Made by a program: the position numbers and the translations under genes
Notes under the pieces: generated by a model
Database searches by the model: none
The model's input: the letters and a program-made list of their open reading frames with translations, nothing else
What the model was told of the DNA's origin: nothing
In this document: positions 5,743 through 12,900 of the stretch, piece by piece
How the letters are laid out: each line of letters begins with the position of its first letter
How positions within the stretch are numbered: the stretch's first letter is position 1
Virus record (IMG/VR): IMGVR_UViG_3300042303_000319
Span: 1 to 22,796 of that record
Length of the DNA: 22,796 bases
Direction: 5' to 3' (one strand)
From: a virus

Positions 5743-5886
5743 TTCTACCTCGTCGTTCGGCCCGCGCCTCCAAAGCGAGGACCAGTTCGCGCTCTAAAAA
5801 ACCGTGGCGGTCATGCAAGAAATCCGACGAGGAGTTTGCATAGAGCGCATGACGTTTCGGGAGCTACCCTAGCCACGGCGATCCGA

Positions 5887-5915
5887 GACATAAGCCACCG
5901 CTTCGATCCACGCAA
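5887..5915 (-). promoter_or_regulatory. possible leftward promoter
   Basis: The minus strand reads TTGCGT (5910-5915), a 17-base spacer, then TATGTC (5887-5892). It lies about 145 bases before the initiator gene. Only the most conserved positions match a sigma70 promoter, and it overlaps the inverted repeat at 5896-5922, as an operator-controlled promoter might. Confidence 0.25.
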
Positions 5916-5932
5916 GCGGGTGACGGCCAGAT

Positions 5933-5970
5933 TTTTCCTCGACGCGCATCAGCGTAGCAACTGAGGAAAA
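5933..5970. promoter_or_regulatory. inverted repeat, candidate operator
   Basis: TTTTCCTC (5933-5940) is mirrored by GAGGAAAA (5963-5970), with half-site centres 30 bases apart, close to three helical turns. An inner ACGC/GCGT pair lies between them. The long separation and lack of a T-tract fit a protein-binding site better than a terminator. Confidence 0.4.
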
Positions 5971-6021
5971 TATGAGCCGCGCATAAATCATCTCGTCCAC
6001 AAAGATATGAAGCGGTGAAGG

Positions 6022-6049
6022 TTGACCACGGCGAACGCATCGCTATGTT
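6022..6049 (+). promoter_or_regulatory. possible rightward early promoter
   Basis: TTGACC (6022-6027), a 16-base spacer and TATGTT (6044-6049) resemble sigma70 -35 and -10 boxes. They sit about 45 bases upstream of the annealing-protein start codon. The AAGCGGTG copy at 6010-6017 lies just upstream of the -35 box. Confidence 0.35.
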
Positions 6050-6092
6050 GTCCACTTCACGGCGACAAACGGTCATGGATTGCGGAGCGCAA

Positions 6093-6734
6093 ATGACATC
6101 GACGGCAGCGACTATCTGGAAGACCCTGTCCTCCATCAACGTCAACGATCACATCGAGAAGAAGCAGGGCTTCAGCTATCTCAGTTGGGCGTGGGCGTGG
6201 GGTGTGCTGATGGAGCATTACCCCGAGAGCGAGTTCGAGTTCCTGAAAAGCACCGACAGCGGCAGCGAGGCGTTCGCGTCTCCTGACGGCACGTTCGAGG
6301 TGCGCTGCCGCCTTTCGGTGGTGGCGGACGGCAAGATCGTTGAGCGCGAGATGTGGCTCCCGGTGATGGACCACAAGAACAACGCCATCAAGAACCCGAA
6401 CTCCCGCGACGTGAACGACGCGAAGATGCGGTGCCTCGTGAAGGCGATGGCCCTGTTCGGTCTGGGCCACTACATCTACGCGGGCGAAGACCTGCCGGAT
6501 GCGTCGAAGGCTGCGCCGAAAACGGACGCAGCGCCGAAGCCCGAGGCTGCACCGCAGGCCCCGGATGCCCAGCGAGACCACCTGCTCAGAGACATCCATC
6601 TTGCGCCCGACATCGACGCGCTGAAGGCTGCGTTCGCCAAGGCTGCGCGGTACGCCAAGAACCGTGGTGAGACTGAACTGCTCGACGCCTTTACGCTGGC
6701 GAAGGACATCCGCAAGGGGGCGCTCGGGCAATGA
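6093..6734 (+). CDS. single-strand annealing protein, DUF1071/Sak-like recombinase
   Basis: A 213-residue protein from the ATG at 6093, chosen because GGAG lies 6 bases upstream and the conserved domain begins there; the frame stays open upstream to 6015. The core TIWKTLSSINVNDHIEKKQG, FSYLSWAWAWGVLMEHYPES, EMWLPVMDH...NPNSRDVNDAKMRCLVKAMALFGLGHYIYAGEDLP matches the DUF1071 family of phage annealing proteins. These coat ssDNA left by an exonuclease and anneal complementary strands. An Ala/Pro-rich linker (about residues 145 to 175) leads to a helical C-terminal segment. The stop overlaps the exonuclease start (ATGATG), coupling the two proteins as in other phage recombination pairs. Confidence 0.88.
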   Translation: MTSTAATIWKTLSSINVNDHIEKKQGFSYLSWAWAWGVLMEHYPESEFEFLKSTDSGSEAFASPDGTFEVRCRLSVVADGKIVEREMWLPVMDHKNNAIKNPNSRDVNDAKMRCLVKAMALFGLGHYIYAGEDLPDASKAAPKTDAAPKPEAAPQAPDAQRDHLLRDIHLAPDIDALKAAFAKAARYAKNRGETELLDAFTLAKDIRKGALGQ

Positions 6735-7639
6735 TGCACGAACAGGGAACTGAAGGCTGGCTCGCACAGCGGGTCGGCAAGATCACCGGCTCTCGCGTCG
6801 GCGCGATCCTCGGCATGAACCCATACTCCTCGGAGCAGGACGTTCTGCGCGAGATGGTGCGTGAGGCTTTGGGTGCGGAGCGCGAGTTCAAGGGCAACGC
6901 CGCCACTGATCACGGCACCCGCCTCGAGCCCGTTGCCATCGAGTGGTACGAGTCTACGTCTGGCATGTCGGTCGAAAGCACCGGCTTTGTCTGCCACGAC
7001 GAGATCGACTGGCTGGGCGCATCGCCCGATGGCCTGCTCGGTCTCGATGGCGGCATCGAGGTGAAGTGCCCGTACTGGGCGAAGGAGCCCTACAGCATCG
7101 AGAGCAAGCCCTACTACTGGGCCCAGATGCAGACGGTCATGGAGGTCTGCGACCTCGAGTACATGATCTTCATCTGCTTCATCTCCCCGACGAGCAATCG
7201 CGTGGAGCGCGTCGAGCGAGACCGTGAATGGTTTCACAGCGTGGCGATGCCGAAGCTGGAAAAGTTCCACAAGAAGTTCACCGACAGCATGGCCGGTGAT
7301 CACTCTGCCTTCCTCTCGGTTCCCGCCGTCCACGTCGACGACGATGAGACCAAGCGGATGGCCGAGCTTCTGTTCGAGTCGATCCTCCTCAAGGAAAAGC
7401 TCGAGCCCATCGAGGCCGAGATTTCGGCACTGAAGAAGAAGATGGGTGAGGCGCACGGTTCGTTCGCCTCCACCTACTTCGACCTGAAGCGGGTCCAGAA
7501 GAAGGGCTCTGTCGATAACAAGCGCCTCTACGCCGATGTCGGTGTGGAGAAGCTCCTCATGCAGATGGGGAAATCCCTTGACGACTACCGGGGTGAACCG
7601 GTGGTCAGCTACAGCATCATCAGCAAAGGAGACGTGTGA
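6731..7639 (+). CDS. YqaJ-family exonuclease (lambda Exo-like)
   Basis: A 302-residue protein with the PD-(D/E)XK nuclease layout: ITGSRVGAILGMNPYSS, HGTRLEPVAIEWYE, WLGASPDGLLG (Asp100), GIEVKCPYW (Glu110, Lys112) and YYWAQMQTVMEVC. These are the catalytic metal-binding residues and the conserved QxQ-type segment of YqaJ recombinases. It would resect dsDNA 5' to 3', leaving ssDNA for the annealing protein encoded immediately upstream. A helical C-terminal extension (residues about 205 to 300) includes a coiled-coil-like KEKLEPIEAEISALKKKMGE. Two ATGs are adjacent at the start; 6731 overlaps the previous stop. Confidence 0.9.
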   Translation: MMHEQGTEGWLAQRVGKITGSRVGAILGMNPYSSEQDVLREMVREALGAEREFKGNAATDHGTRLEPVAIEWYESTSGMSVESTGFVCHDEIDWLGASPDGLLGLDGGIEVKCPYWAKEPYSIESKPYYWAQMQTVMEVCDLEYMIFICFISPTSNRVERVERDREWFHSVAMPKLEKFHKKFTDSMAGDHSAFLSVPAVHVDDDETKRMAELLFESILLKEKLEPIEAEISALKKKMGEAHGSFASTYFDLKRVQKKGSVDNKRLYADVGVEKLLMQMGKSLDDYRGEPVVSYSIISKGDV

Positions 7640-7827
7640 TGCCCCGCCCGAAGAAAGAACACCAGACCCGCCTCATCCAGACGACCGTCGATGAAGGCAT
7701 GTACCGCGCCCTTTGCGAGCAGGCGCTGTACGAGGATCGTCCGCTCGCTTCCGTCATTCGACAGGCGCTGTCGATGTACTTCGCCCACATCAACCGGAGT
7801 CGCGCCCGGTCCTCGGAACTGGTCTAG
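7639..7827 (+). CDS. ribbon-helix-helix (CopG/Arc-like) DNA-binding protein
   Basis: A 62-residue protein, MPRPKKEHQTRLIQTTVDEGMYRALCEQALYEDRPLASVIRQAL.... The basic arm, a short strand (TRLIQTTVD) and two helices separated by a turn (MYRALCEQALYE / PLASVIRQALSMYF) are the usual ribbon-helix-helix arrangement of dimeric regulators that bind DNA with the paired strands. The ATG at 7639 overlaps the exonuclease TGA (TGATG) and follows AAAGGAG. A GTG one codon earlier is also possible. It is the only likely transcription factor in the window, so it may act on the divergent control region. This is inference. Confidence 0.65.
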   Translation: MPRPKKEHQTRLIQTTVDEGMYRALCEQALYEDRPLASVIRQALSMYFAHINRSRARSSELV

Positions 7828-7838
7828 GAGATCGCCCA

Positions 7839-8129
7839 ATGGCGTACGAACAGAAGCCCAACACCTTCACCCTCTTCCGCGACAGCGACGAGACCGTCGC
7901 CAAGCGCCGCGAGTTCTACAAGGAGAAGGGGTGGGAGGGTGACCCTCCGATCTACTCCGGTCGCCTCGTCCTCGAGGACGGCACCGAACTGAACATCGAG
8001 GCTCGCGTCATCGACGGCCAGAAGGGCAAGTTCTTCGCTGGTCGCGTGTGGAAGAAGAAGGACGCGGCCCCGGCCCAGTCCAACTCGCGGTCCAACAACA
8101 TCGACCTCGACGACGAGATTCCGTTCTAG
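7839..8129 (+). CDS. small SSB-like protein with acidic DDEIPF tail
   Basis: A 96-residue protein. The N-terminal part (residues 8 to 72: NTFTLFRDSDETVAKRRE..., IYSGRLVLEDGTELNIEARVIDG, GKFFAGRVWKKKD) is rich in alternating beta-like residues with aromatic positions, as in a reduced OB-fold. A flexible QSNSRSNN linker leads to LDDEIPF. That terminus closely matches the D-D-D-I-P-F tip by which bacterial SSB recruits RecO, PriA, exonuclease I and other partners. It is shorter than classical SSB (about 170 residues) and I do not recognise the core family with certainty. AGGAG lies 8 bases before the ATG. The position beside the recombinase pair supports an ssDNA-binding role. Confidence 0.6.
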   Translation: MAYEQKPNTFTLFRDSDETVAKRREFYKEKGWEGDPPIYSGRLVLEDGTELNIEARVIDGQKGKFFAGRVWKKKDAAPAQSNSRSNNIDLDDEIPF

Positions 8130-8135
8130 GTGGCG

Positions 8136-8157
8136 GCGGGGGGCTTCGGCCCCCTGC
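8136..8157 (+). terminator. strong GC hairpin with TTCG tetraloop (attenuator/terminator candidate)
   Basis: GCGGGGGGC - TTCG - GCCCCCTGC forms a 9-bp stem with one G-T wobble, capped by an exceptionally stable UUCG loop. It starts 7 bases after the SSB-like stop codon. Only TTT follows, so termination may be partial, leaving reduced transcription of the CsrA-like gene and integrase, or the hairpin may protect mRNA ends. Confidence 0.5.
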
Positions 8158-8179
8158 TTTCCAAAGGGAAAGAGAGAGC

Positions 8180-8524
8180 ATGCTGAGTATCGTCCGAAAG
8201 GCAGACGAGGCTTTCTACGGAGGCTTCGACATCACCACGGACCCGGAGGACACCTACGACCACGTCGTCACTCTGGTGCGCGTGGTGGACAACCTCCGTG
8301 AGCGTTACGCGATCTTCGAGATCGAGGACGCGGATGGTGAGGTGGACCGTGTCCGCCTCGATGCCGACAACACCTCCGTCAAGTTCGGCCCTGCCGAGAT
8401 GCACCTCGTTGGGGTGCATGTCTATGGCATCTCCGGTGGTCGGGATCACCTCGGTGTCCGCATCGCCATTGATGCGCCGCAGGAGTACCGGATCGTGCGT
8501 GACGACGCGAAGAGGAAAGTCTGA
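8180..8524 (+). CDS. CsrA/RsmA-like RNA-binding protein with a large internal insertion
   Basis: A 114-residue protein. Its N-terminus MLSIVRKADEAFYGGFDIT lines up with CsrA (MLILTRRVGETLMIGDEVT), keeping Leu2, Arg6, a basic residue 7, Glu10 and Gly15. Its C-terminal part VGVHVYGISGG...GVRIAIDAPQEYRIVRDD lines up with CsrA strands 3 to 5 and helix start (VTVTVLGVKGN.QVRIGVNAPKEVSVHREE), keeping VRI (93-95), AP (99-100), Glu102 and Arg107. The latter corresponds to the key RNA-contacting Arg44. About 55 acidic residues (roughly 20 to 75) are inserted between strands 2 and 3; normal CsrA has about 61 residues in total. CsrA dimers bind GGA motifs, often over SD sequences. The ATG follows a purine-rich AAAGGGAAAGAGAG. 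The family call rests on visual alignment. Confidence 0.7.
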   Translation: MLSIVRKADEAFYGGFDITTDPEDTYDHVVTLVRVVDNLRERYAIFEIEDADGEVDRVRLDADNTSVKFGPAEMHLVGVHVYGISGGRDHLGVRIAIDAPQEYRIVRDDAKRKV

Positions 8525-8736
8525 TGTGGGTCGGCAAGAAGCTGGTGCCGTACGGCATCGCCGAGATGGCCGACGTCATCACTCTCCGCAAGCGGTACCC
8601 CACGGTCCACCGCCTGCGTAAGAGCGACCGGTCCATCGAGTGCGTGAAGGACAAGAACGGTGAGTACCTGTGGGTGGTCGGCAACGACATCCTCCCCGAG
8701 AGCAAGATGAAGGCTCTGGCAAGCGAACTGGTATAG
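8524..8736 (+). CDS. small basic hypothetical protein upstream of integrase
   Basis: A 70-residue protein, MWVGKKLVPYGIAEMADVITLRKRYPTVHRLRKSD...GEYLWVVGNDILPESKM.... The ATG overlaps the preceding TGA by one base. A helix with basic residues (DVITLRKRYPTVHRLRKSDRS) followed by a hairpin-like VKDKNGEYLWVVG could be a small winged or other DNA-binding fold. Its place immediately before the integrase is where excisionase (Xis) or integrase-control genes often lie. That role is inference from position and charge only; no family is recognised. Confidence 0.55.
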   Translation: MWVGKKLVPYGIAEMADVITLRKRYPTVHRLRKSDRSIECVKDKNGEYLWVVGNDILPESKMKALASELV

Positions 8737-8749
8737 TCGCCCTGCTGGA

Positions 8750-8765
8750 GCCTCCGACTGGAGGC
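8750..8765 (+). promoter_or_regulatory. hairpin sequestering the integrase ribosome-binding site
   Basis: GCCTCC (8750-8755) pairs perfectly with GGAGGC (8760-8765) around a 4-base GACT loop. GGAGG is the integrase SD, 4 to 8 bases before the ATG at 8769, so the folded form hides it. This would keep integrase translation low unless ribosomes or a factor open the stem. Confidence 0.55.
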
Positions 8766-8768
8766 ATT

Positions 8769-9599
8769 ATGGAAAAGACGTGGAACGACGCTGCAGAGCG
8801 GTGGCTGAAGTCGAGGGCTGGACACCGGTGGCAGAAGCAGGAGGAGGGGTACGTCACCCGCCTCACGCACTACCTCGACGGCAAGCCCCTGAAGGAAATC
8901 ACCAAGGGGGTGGTGGCTGACATTCGGGACGGGCTGCTGGAACACAGGCAAGCCCCGACCGTAAACCGTCACCTGACGGTTCTCCGCGCCATCCTCAACA
9001 GGGCGAAGGACGACTGGGACTGGGTCGACACTGTCCCCAAGATCAGGAAGGTGGAAGAGGGTCAGCCTCGCGAGCGGTACCTCGAGAAGGACGAGGCTCG
9101 GAAGCTGATCCAGTGCTGCCCTCCCCATCTGCGGGACAAGGTGATCCTCGCCCTGTCCACCGGCCTGCGGGACCGCAACATCCGAGAGCTTCGGTGGGAC
9201 GAGGTGGACCTGCCCAACCGGCAGATCACCATCCCCGGCACGAAGATGAAGAGCGGGAAGACGACCACCATCCCCATCAATGAGGTTGCGTGGGAGCTTC
9301 TGAGGAAGCGCAGGAAGTCGACGAGCCGACACCCGGAGTGGGTCTTCGCCTATGGTGGCAAGCCCGTCCACAGGTCAGGCACACGCGCCTTCCGCAAGGC
9401 CCTGAAGCGGGCCGGGATCGAGGACTTCAGGTGGCATGACCTGCGGCACACATGGGCGTCTTGGCATGTTCAGGCCGGGACCCACACTGCAGCCGTGCGC
9501 GAGCTTGGTGGATGGTCGGACGACCGGATGGTCAAGCGGTACGCCCATCTGTCCACGAAGCACCTGCGTAAACAGGCAGAAAACATCGGTGGCCTGTAA
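8769..9599 (+). CDS. int: tyrosine-family site-specific integrase
   Basis: A 276-residue protein. Residues 1 to 85 form the core-binding SAM-like domain (WNDAAERWLKS..., LKEITKGVVADIRDGLLEH, TVNRHLTVLRAILNRA). The catalytic domain has Arg134 (LSTGLRDRNIRELRW), the beta-hairpin lysine region (KMKSGKTTTIPI), His223-x-x-Arg226 (WHDLRHTWASW), Trp at the H/W position (ELGGWSDDRMVKRY) and nucleophile Tyr258. It lacks a long arm-binding N-terminus, being compact for a phage integrase. It would recombine attP with the host tRNA-Gly gene; the attP core starts only about 50 bases past its stop. The start at 8769 follows the GGAGG held in a hairpin. Confidence 0.92.
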   Translation: MEKTWNDAAERWLKSRAGHRWQKQEEGYVTRLTHYLDGKPLKEITKGVVADIRDGLLEHRQAPTVNRHLTVLRAILNRAKDDWDWVDTVPKIRKVEEGQPRERYLEKDEARKLIQCCPPHLRDKVILALSTGLRDRNIRELRWDEVDLPNRQITIPGTKMKSGKTTTIPINEVAWELLRKRRKSTSRHPEWVFAYGGKPVHRSGTRAFRKALKRAGIEDFRWHDLRHTWASWHVQAGTHTAAVRELGGWSDDRMVKRYAHLSTKHLRKQAENIGGL

Positions 9600-9647
9600 A
9601 GCACCACCGATTAATTCGCCGTTTAGGTTTGTCTCGTAAGTGACTGA

Positions 9648-9697
9648 TGGAGCGGGTGAAGGGACTTGAACCCTCGACCTCGACCTTGGCAAGGTCG
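9648..9697 (-). other. attP: phage attachment site attP, tRNA-Gly(GCC) 3' half
   Basis: Read on the minus strand, this is the 3' half of a tRNA-Gly. It has an anticodon stem-loop CGACC-TTGCCAA-GGTCG (9681-9697, anticodon GCC at 9688-9690), a variable loop, a T arm GAGGG-TTCAAGT-CCCTT, an acceptor strand CACCCGC, a discriminator T and an encoded CCA ending at 9648. The 5' half (acceptor and D arm) is absent. Phages that integrate into tRNA genes carry exactly such a segment, which restores the gene's 3' end after recombination. It lies next to the integrase and is oriented towards it. Confidence 0.85.
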
Positions 9698-9808
9698 TTG
9701 GCTCCAGCACCGCAATAAACCCAAGGAACTCAAGGGGTTGCGTTCTGGTCCTCAACCGCAACATCATGAGCGCGATTAAGTGTAGCATTTTGATGTTCTG
9801 ATAGGGAT

Positions 9809-9841
9809 GGGGAGGCGGGCCTTTCGCGCACCCGCCTCCCC
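9809..9841. terminator. 11-bp perfect GC hairpin between convergent operons
   Basis: GGGGAGGCGGG (9809-9819) and CCCGCCTCCCC (9831-9841) are perfect complements around an 11-base loop. There is no T-tract on either side, so it may not act as a classical intrinsic terminator. Its place 67 bases beyond the end of the late operon and in front of attP suggests a transcript barrier or 3'-end stabiliser. Confidence 0.5.
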
Positions 9842-9907
9842 TGACGGTGGCCTAGGGAGGGCTCGATCCACCGAGGTCCAAGATGTAGGATCGAACCCGC
9901 TTCCTGT

Positions 9908-12900
9908 CTAGCCCCCACGCTTCGCGTCGGCGACCATCTGGTTCACCTCCATCATGAGGGTCAGCATCTCCTCATCGAGGAGGTCGCGTTCCTCCTGCGT
10001 CTCGGCTGCCTTCTTCGCCTTGCGGAGAGATTTGATCTCGCTCTCGTACTTGGCGACGTCCGAGTACAGGAACGCCTCGGGGTTCTTCTCGAGGTACGGG
10101 GTGGTGTCCTTGCCGTCCTCGTCGCGCCCCTCGATCTCCCGCTCGTGGCGGTTCATCTGGGTCACGTTCTCGTAGTACCGGCTGGTCACCGAGAAGGACT
10201 CATTCGCGTTGCCGATCATCCGGCCCACGACCGGAATCTTGTAGGACGGAACCTCTTCGCTGGTGACGATGGAGCGCCCGACAGAGGTGACCTTCATGAT
10301 CTCCCGGCCCACGCCGCCCGTCGCCTGCCCGATGAGGTAGTCGATGGCGTCCCCCGTGGGGCTCACAGCACCCGGCGTGTAGCCCGATCCACCCGTCAGA
10401 CGGTCGATGGCGAAGGAGAGAGCGGCACCCACGGGGCTGACACCGGCGCGATTGCGGTCGGGCCCCGGCGTGGGGTCGAGGTTGTTCATATTGGCTTGGT
10501 AAATCTGCCGACCGGCGAAGTCCCGGTTCTCGGACAGCGCAGCCAGAGGATCAACCACGGTTGGCGTGACCACCTGCAGTAGGGAACCGCCAGACCCGAT
10601 GGGGTTGAAGGCGTCCATGATCACACCGGCCATGCCGATCACGTCCTTCTGGATCGGGTCGTCATTGCCGAACGCCTCGATGGCGCGTCGGGAGAATGCG
10701 GGGATCGCGTGATAGCCCAGCGGCATGGGGAAGGCGAAGTACCTGCCGCCACCCAGAGGGATGATCACGTTGCGGTCCTTGACCCACTCGGGGATGTCGT
10801 CATCAAGCCCGGCCAGCCCGAGCATCACAGCCTGCGCCACGCCCAGCAGAAGGCCACCAGCGACGATCTTGCGACCGGCGGGACCGGTGATGGTCTGGGC
10901 CATTCGAGCCGTGCCCTGAACGCTCGCATTGAAGAAGGCGTACAGCGCACCGACCTCGGCACCGACAGCGCCTCGACGGTTGAAGTTGACGGTCAGGTTC
11001 TTGGCGACCGAAGCGGCCTTGGCGTTGCTGAGGCCAGCATCCTTCGCCGCCTTGTACGCGGCCAGACGGACGCCGTTCTCGACGGTCTCGTTGAAGTCCG
11101 AGAGCCAGTCGAACGCAGCGCCAGCCGTCTTCATCGTGGCCGTCAGCGGGCCCTTGGAAAGCTCGCGCTCGATAGCCTTGGAGCGATCCTCAGCGTTGGC
11201 GAACAGGTCACGGAAGCCGGTCTTGCCGCCCTCGCGCTCGAACTCCTCGGCAAGAGTTTCCCACTGGCCCTGCGCGGTGCCGCCCCTGCGACCCTGCCGC
11301 AGTTCGCGGTAGATGCCAGCCATCGCGGGGAAGCTGTCGCGGAGAACCTGCGCCTCCTTGCCTACAATCGGGGTGCTGCTGAGGTTCAGCGCCGCACCCT
11401 GCAGGTCTCGCATGAGGTTGTAGAGGCCGAAGGCGGGGTTGTACTGGGTGTTGATGGCCGCGAAGTAGCGGGTCACCTTCGCCACACCCGACAGCATCTT
11501 CATCATCTCGATGTTGCCCGCGCCCTTGAGGGCCTCGACCATCCGCTTGGCCTGCGGGTTGCGGGGATTGAAGATGATGAAGCGATCCTCGCCGTTGATG
11601 CGGGTCGCCATGACGTTGTCCGCCATGCTGAACAGGCGGTTCGGGCGGTGGATCACCTCACCCGTGGACTGGTCGATGTAGCGTTCCTGCGGCGGCGCGA
11701 AGACAGCCTCGGCATCCATCGGATCGATGCCAAAGTCGACCAGTTTCCGGACGGACTCTGCCTTGTTCGAGCCCTTGGGATCGACCACGAACCAGAAGGA
11801 GTCGTTCGGGTTCTCGAGAGCCAGACCGATGAGGGCGTTGCCCACGCGGTTGCGCTCAGAGCGGGAGATCGCCCGCTCACGCTGCTGCGCGATGTTGGAC
11901 AGGACGTTGACCACGTTCCGGTCGGAGCCCATCGCACGGCGGGAAGAGCCACCACGCACCGACATCCCGGCACCAGCCGACATCTCCTCGTCCTCGAAGC
12001 CCTCGCGGAACAGGGGGACGTAGTTCTGGTAGGCGCGGTTCCAGTTGTTGATGGTGTCCTGCGTGTCCAGACCACCGGCGACAATGAGGCGCTGGGTCTC
12101 CTGCACCATGCCGTCAACGCGGGCGGCAAGCTGCTCAAGCTGGCGGCGGCGCAGGGGCGCAAGGCCGTTGAGGTAGCTGGTCGCATCCGCATCGGTCATG
12201 CCAGAGCCAGCGTTCATCGCCGGATTGATCTTCCGGATTTGAGCGTTGCGCTCCACGGCATGGCGGGCATGCAGGAACTTGTCGAGGTCCGCCAGCTTGA
12301 TGCCCTTCTGGGACATCTCCTGCAGCAGGGGGTTCAGTTCCCGGTTCAGGAAGTTCTTGCTGAGGCTGGTGGCGCGGCCAGAGGAAAGCTCCTCAGCCAT
12401 GTAGGCGTCGGACCTCTCGTTGATGGTGCGGCCAGCCTTCTGGATGTCCTGCTGCACCCGCTTGGTGTCGATGTAGCGGTCCTGCAGCTTGTAGATGATG
12501 TCGTCCATCGTCTGGGCACGAGGCGACGTATCGACCTGCTGACCGCCGAAGTTGAGGTTGTTGTCGTTGAACCTCGGCGCGGAGCGCAGCGGGATGGAGG
12601 ACGGGGGAGCGACGGTTCGGCGGGAGTACCTCGCCGTCATCTCCCCGCGCTCGTCGATGTCCATGCGAGCGGAGCCGCCATTACGGACAATGAACTCAGC
12701 CTGACCGGCGCGATCAGTTACCCAGATCACGTCGTCGAGAGGGACATCAGCTTCCTTGATCAGCTTGCTGCGCTCACTGTTCCGGCTGTCCAGAAAAGCC
12801 CTGCGCTCGGCCTGCTCGGTCTGGGCGTTGACAAGCTCGCTGCGGAGATCGCTGACCGGGACGCTGGTGATAAACTCCTCGTCGCCAGTCGGCTCGCCCT

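Larger units (their letters stand above)
5743..6092. promoter_or_regulatory. divergent intergenic control region
   Basis: About 350 bases between the leftward replication operon and the rightward recombination operon, with no convincing gene. It contains an inverted repeat CACCGCTT (5896-5903) / AAGCGGGTG (5914-5922), another AAGCGGTG at 6010-6017, the wider inverted repeat at 5933-5970, and candidate promoters in both directions. It is locally more A/T-rich (5925-6010) than its surroundings. By position it should hold the early promoters and operators. No repressor gene is adjacent, so the regulator is unknown. Confidence 0.6.
9600..9907. other. non-coding interval between convergent units (attP region)
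   Basis: About 308 bases separate the integrase stop from the stop of the giant virion gene on the other strand. It holds the tRNA-derived attP core, a GTTGCG/CGCAAC inverted repeat (about 9737-9762) and the large GC hairpin at 9809-9841. Arm-type integrase and IHF sites are expected nearby but cannot be identified by eye. No supported gene is present. Confidence 0.7.

Noticed and set aside
5654-5818. 54-codon TTG-started frame upstream of and overlapping the initiator gene
   Set aside because: The segment ERELVLALEARAERRGRNEH looks protein-like, but there is no ATG or GTG start and no SD sequence, and most of it overlaps the initiator in another frame.
5743-6145. 93-residue minus-strand frame at 5864-6145
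   Set aside because: It overlaps the start of the annealing-protein gene on the other strand and the dyad elements, has atypical cysteine-rich composition and no SD sequence.
6476-7456. 326-residue frame on the minus strand, and a similar one at 8379-9371
   Set aside because: Mirror frames of the YqaJ exonuclease and of the integrase region; no independent start signal or recognisable domain.
9648-9705. A tRNA gene
   Set aside because: Only the anticodon arm, T arm and 3' acceptor strand exist; the D arm and 5' acceptor strand are missing, so it is an attP core and not a functional tRNA.
9888-9900. A second tRNA-like T arm (minus strand GCGGGTTCGATC)
   Set aside because: No anticodon arm or acceptor stem can be built around it; it overlaps the end of the virion gene region and is probably coincidental.
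9730-9918. 62-residue minus-strand frame after the giant gene
   Set aside because: It runs through the perfect GC hairpin and has low-quality composition and no ribosome-binding site.
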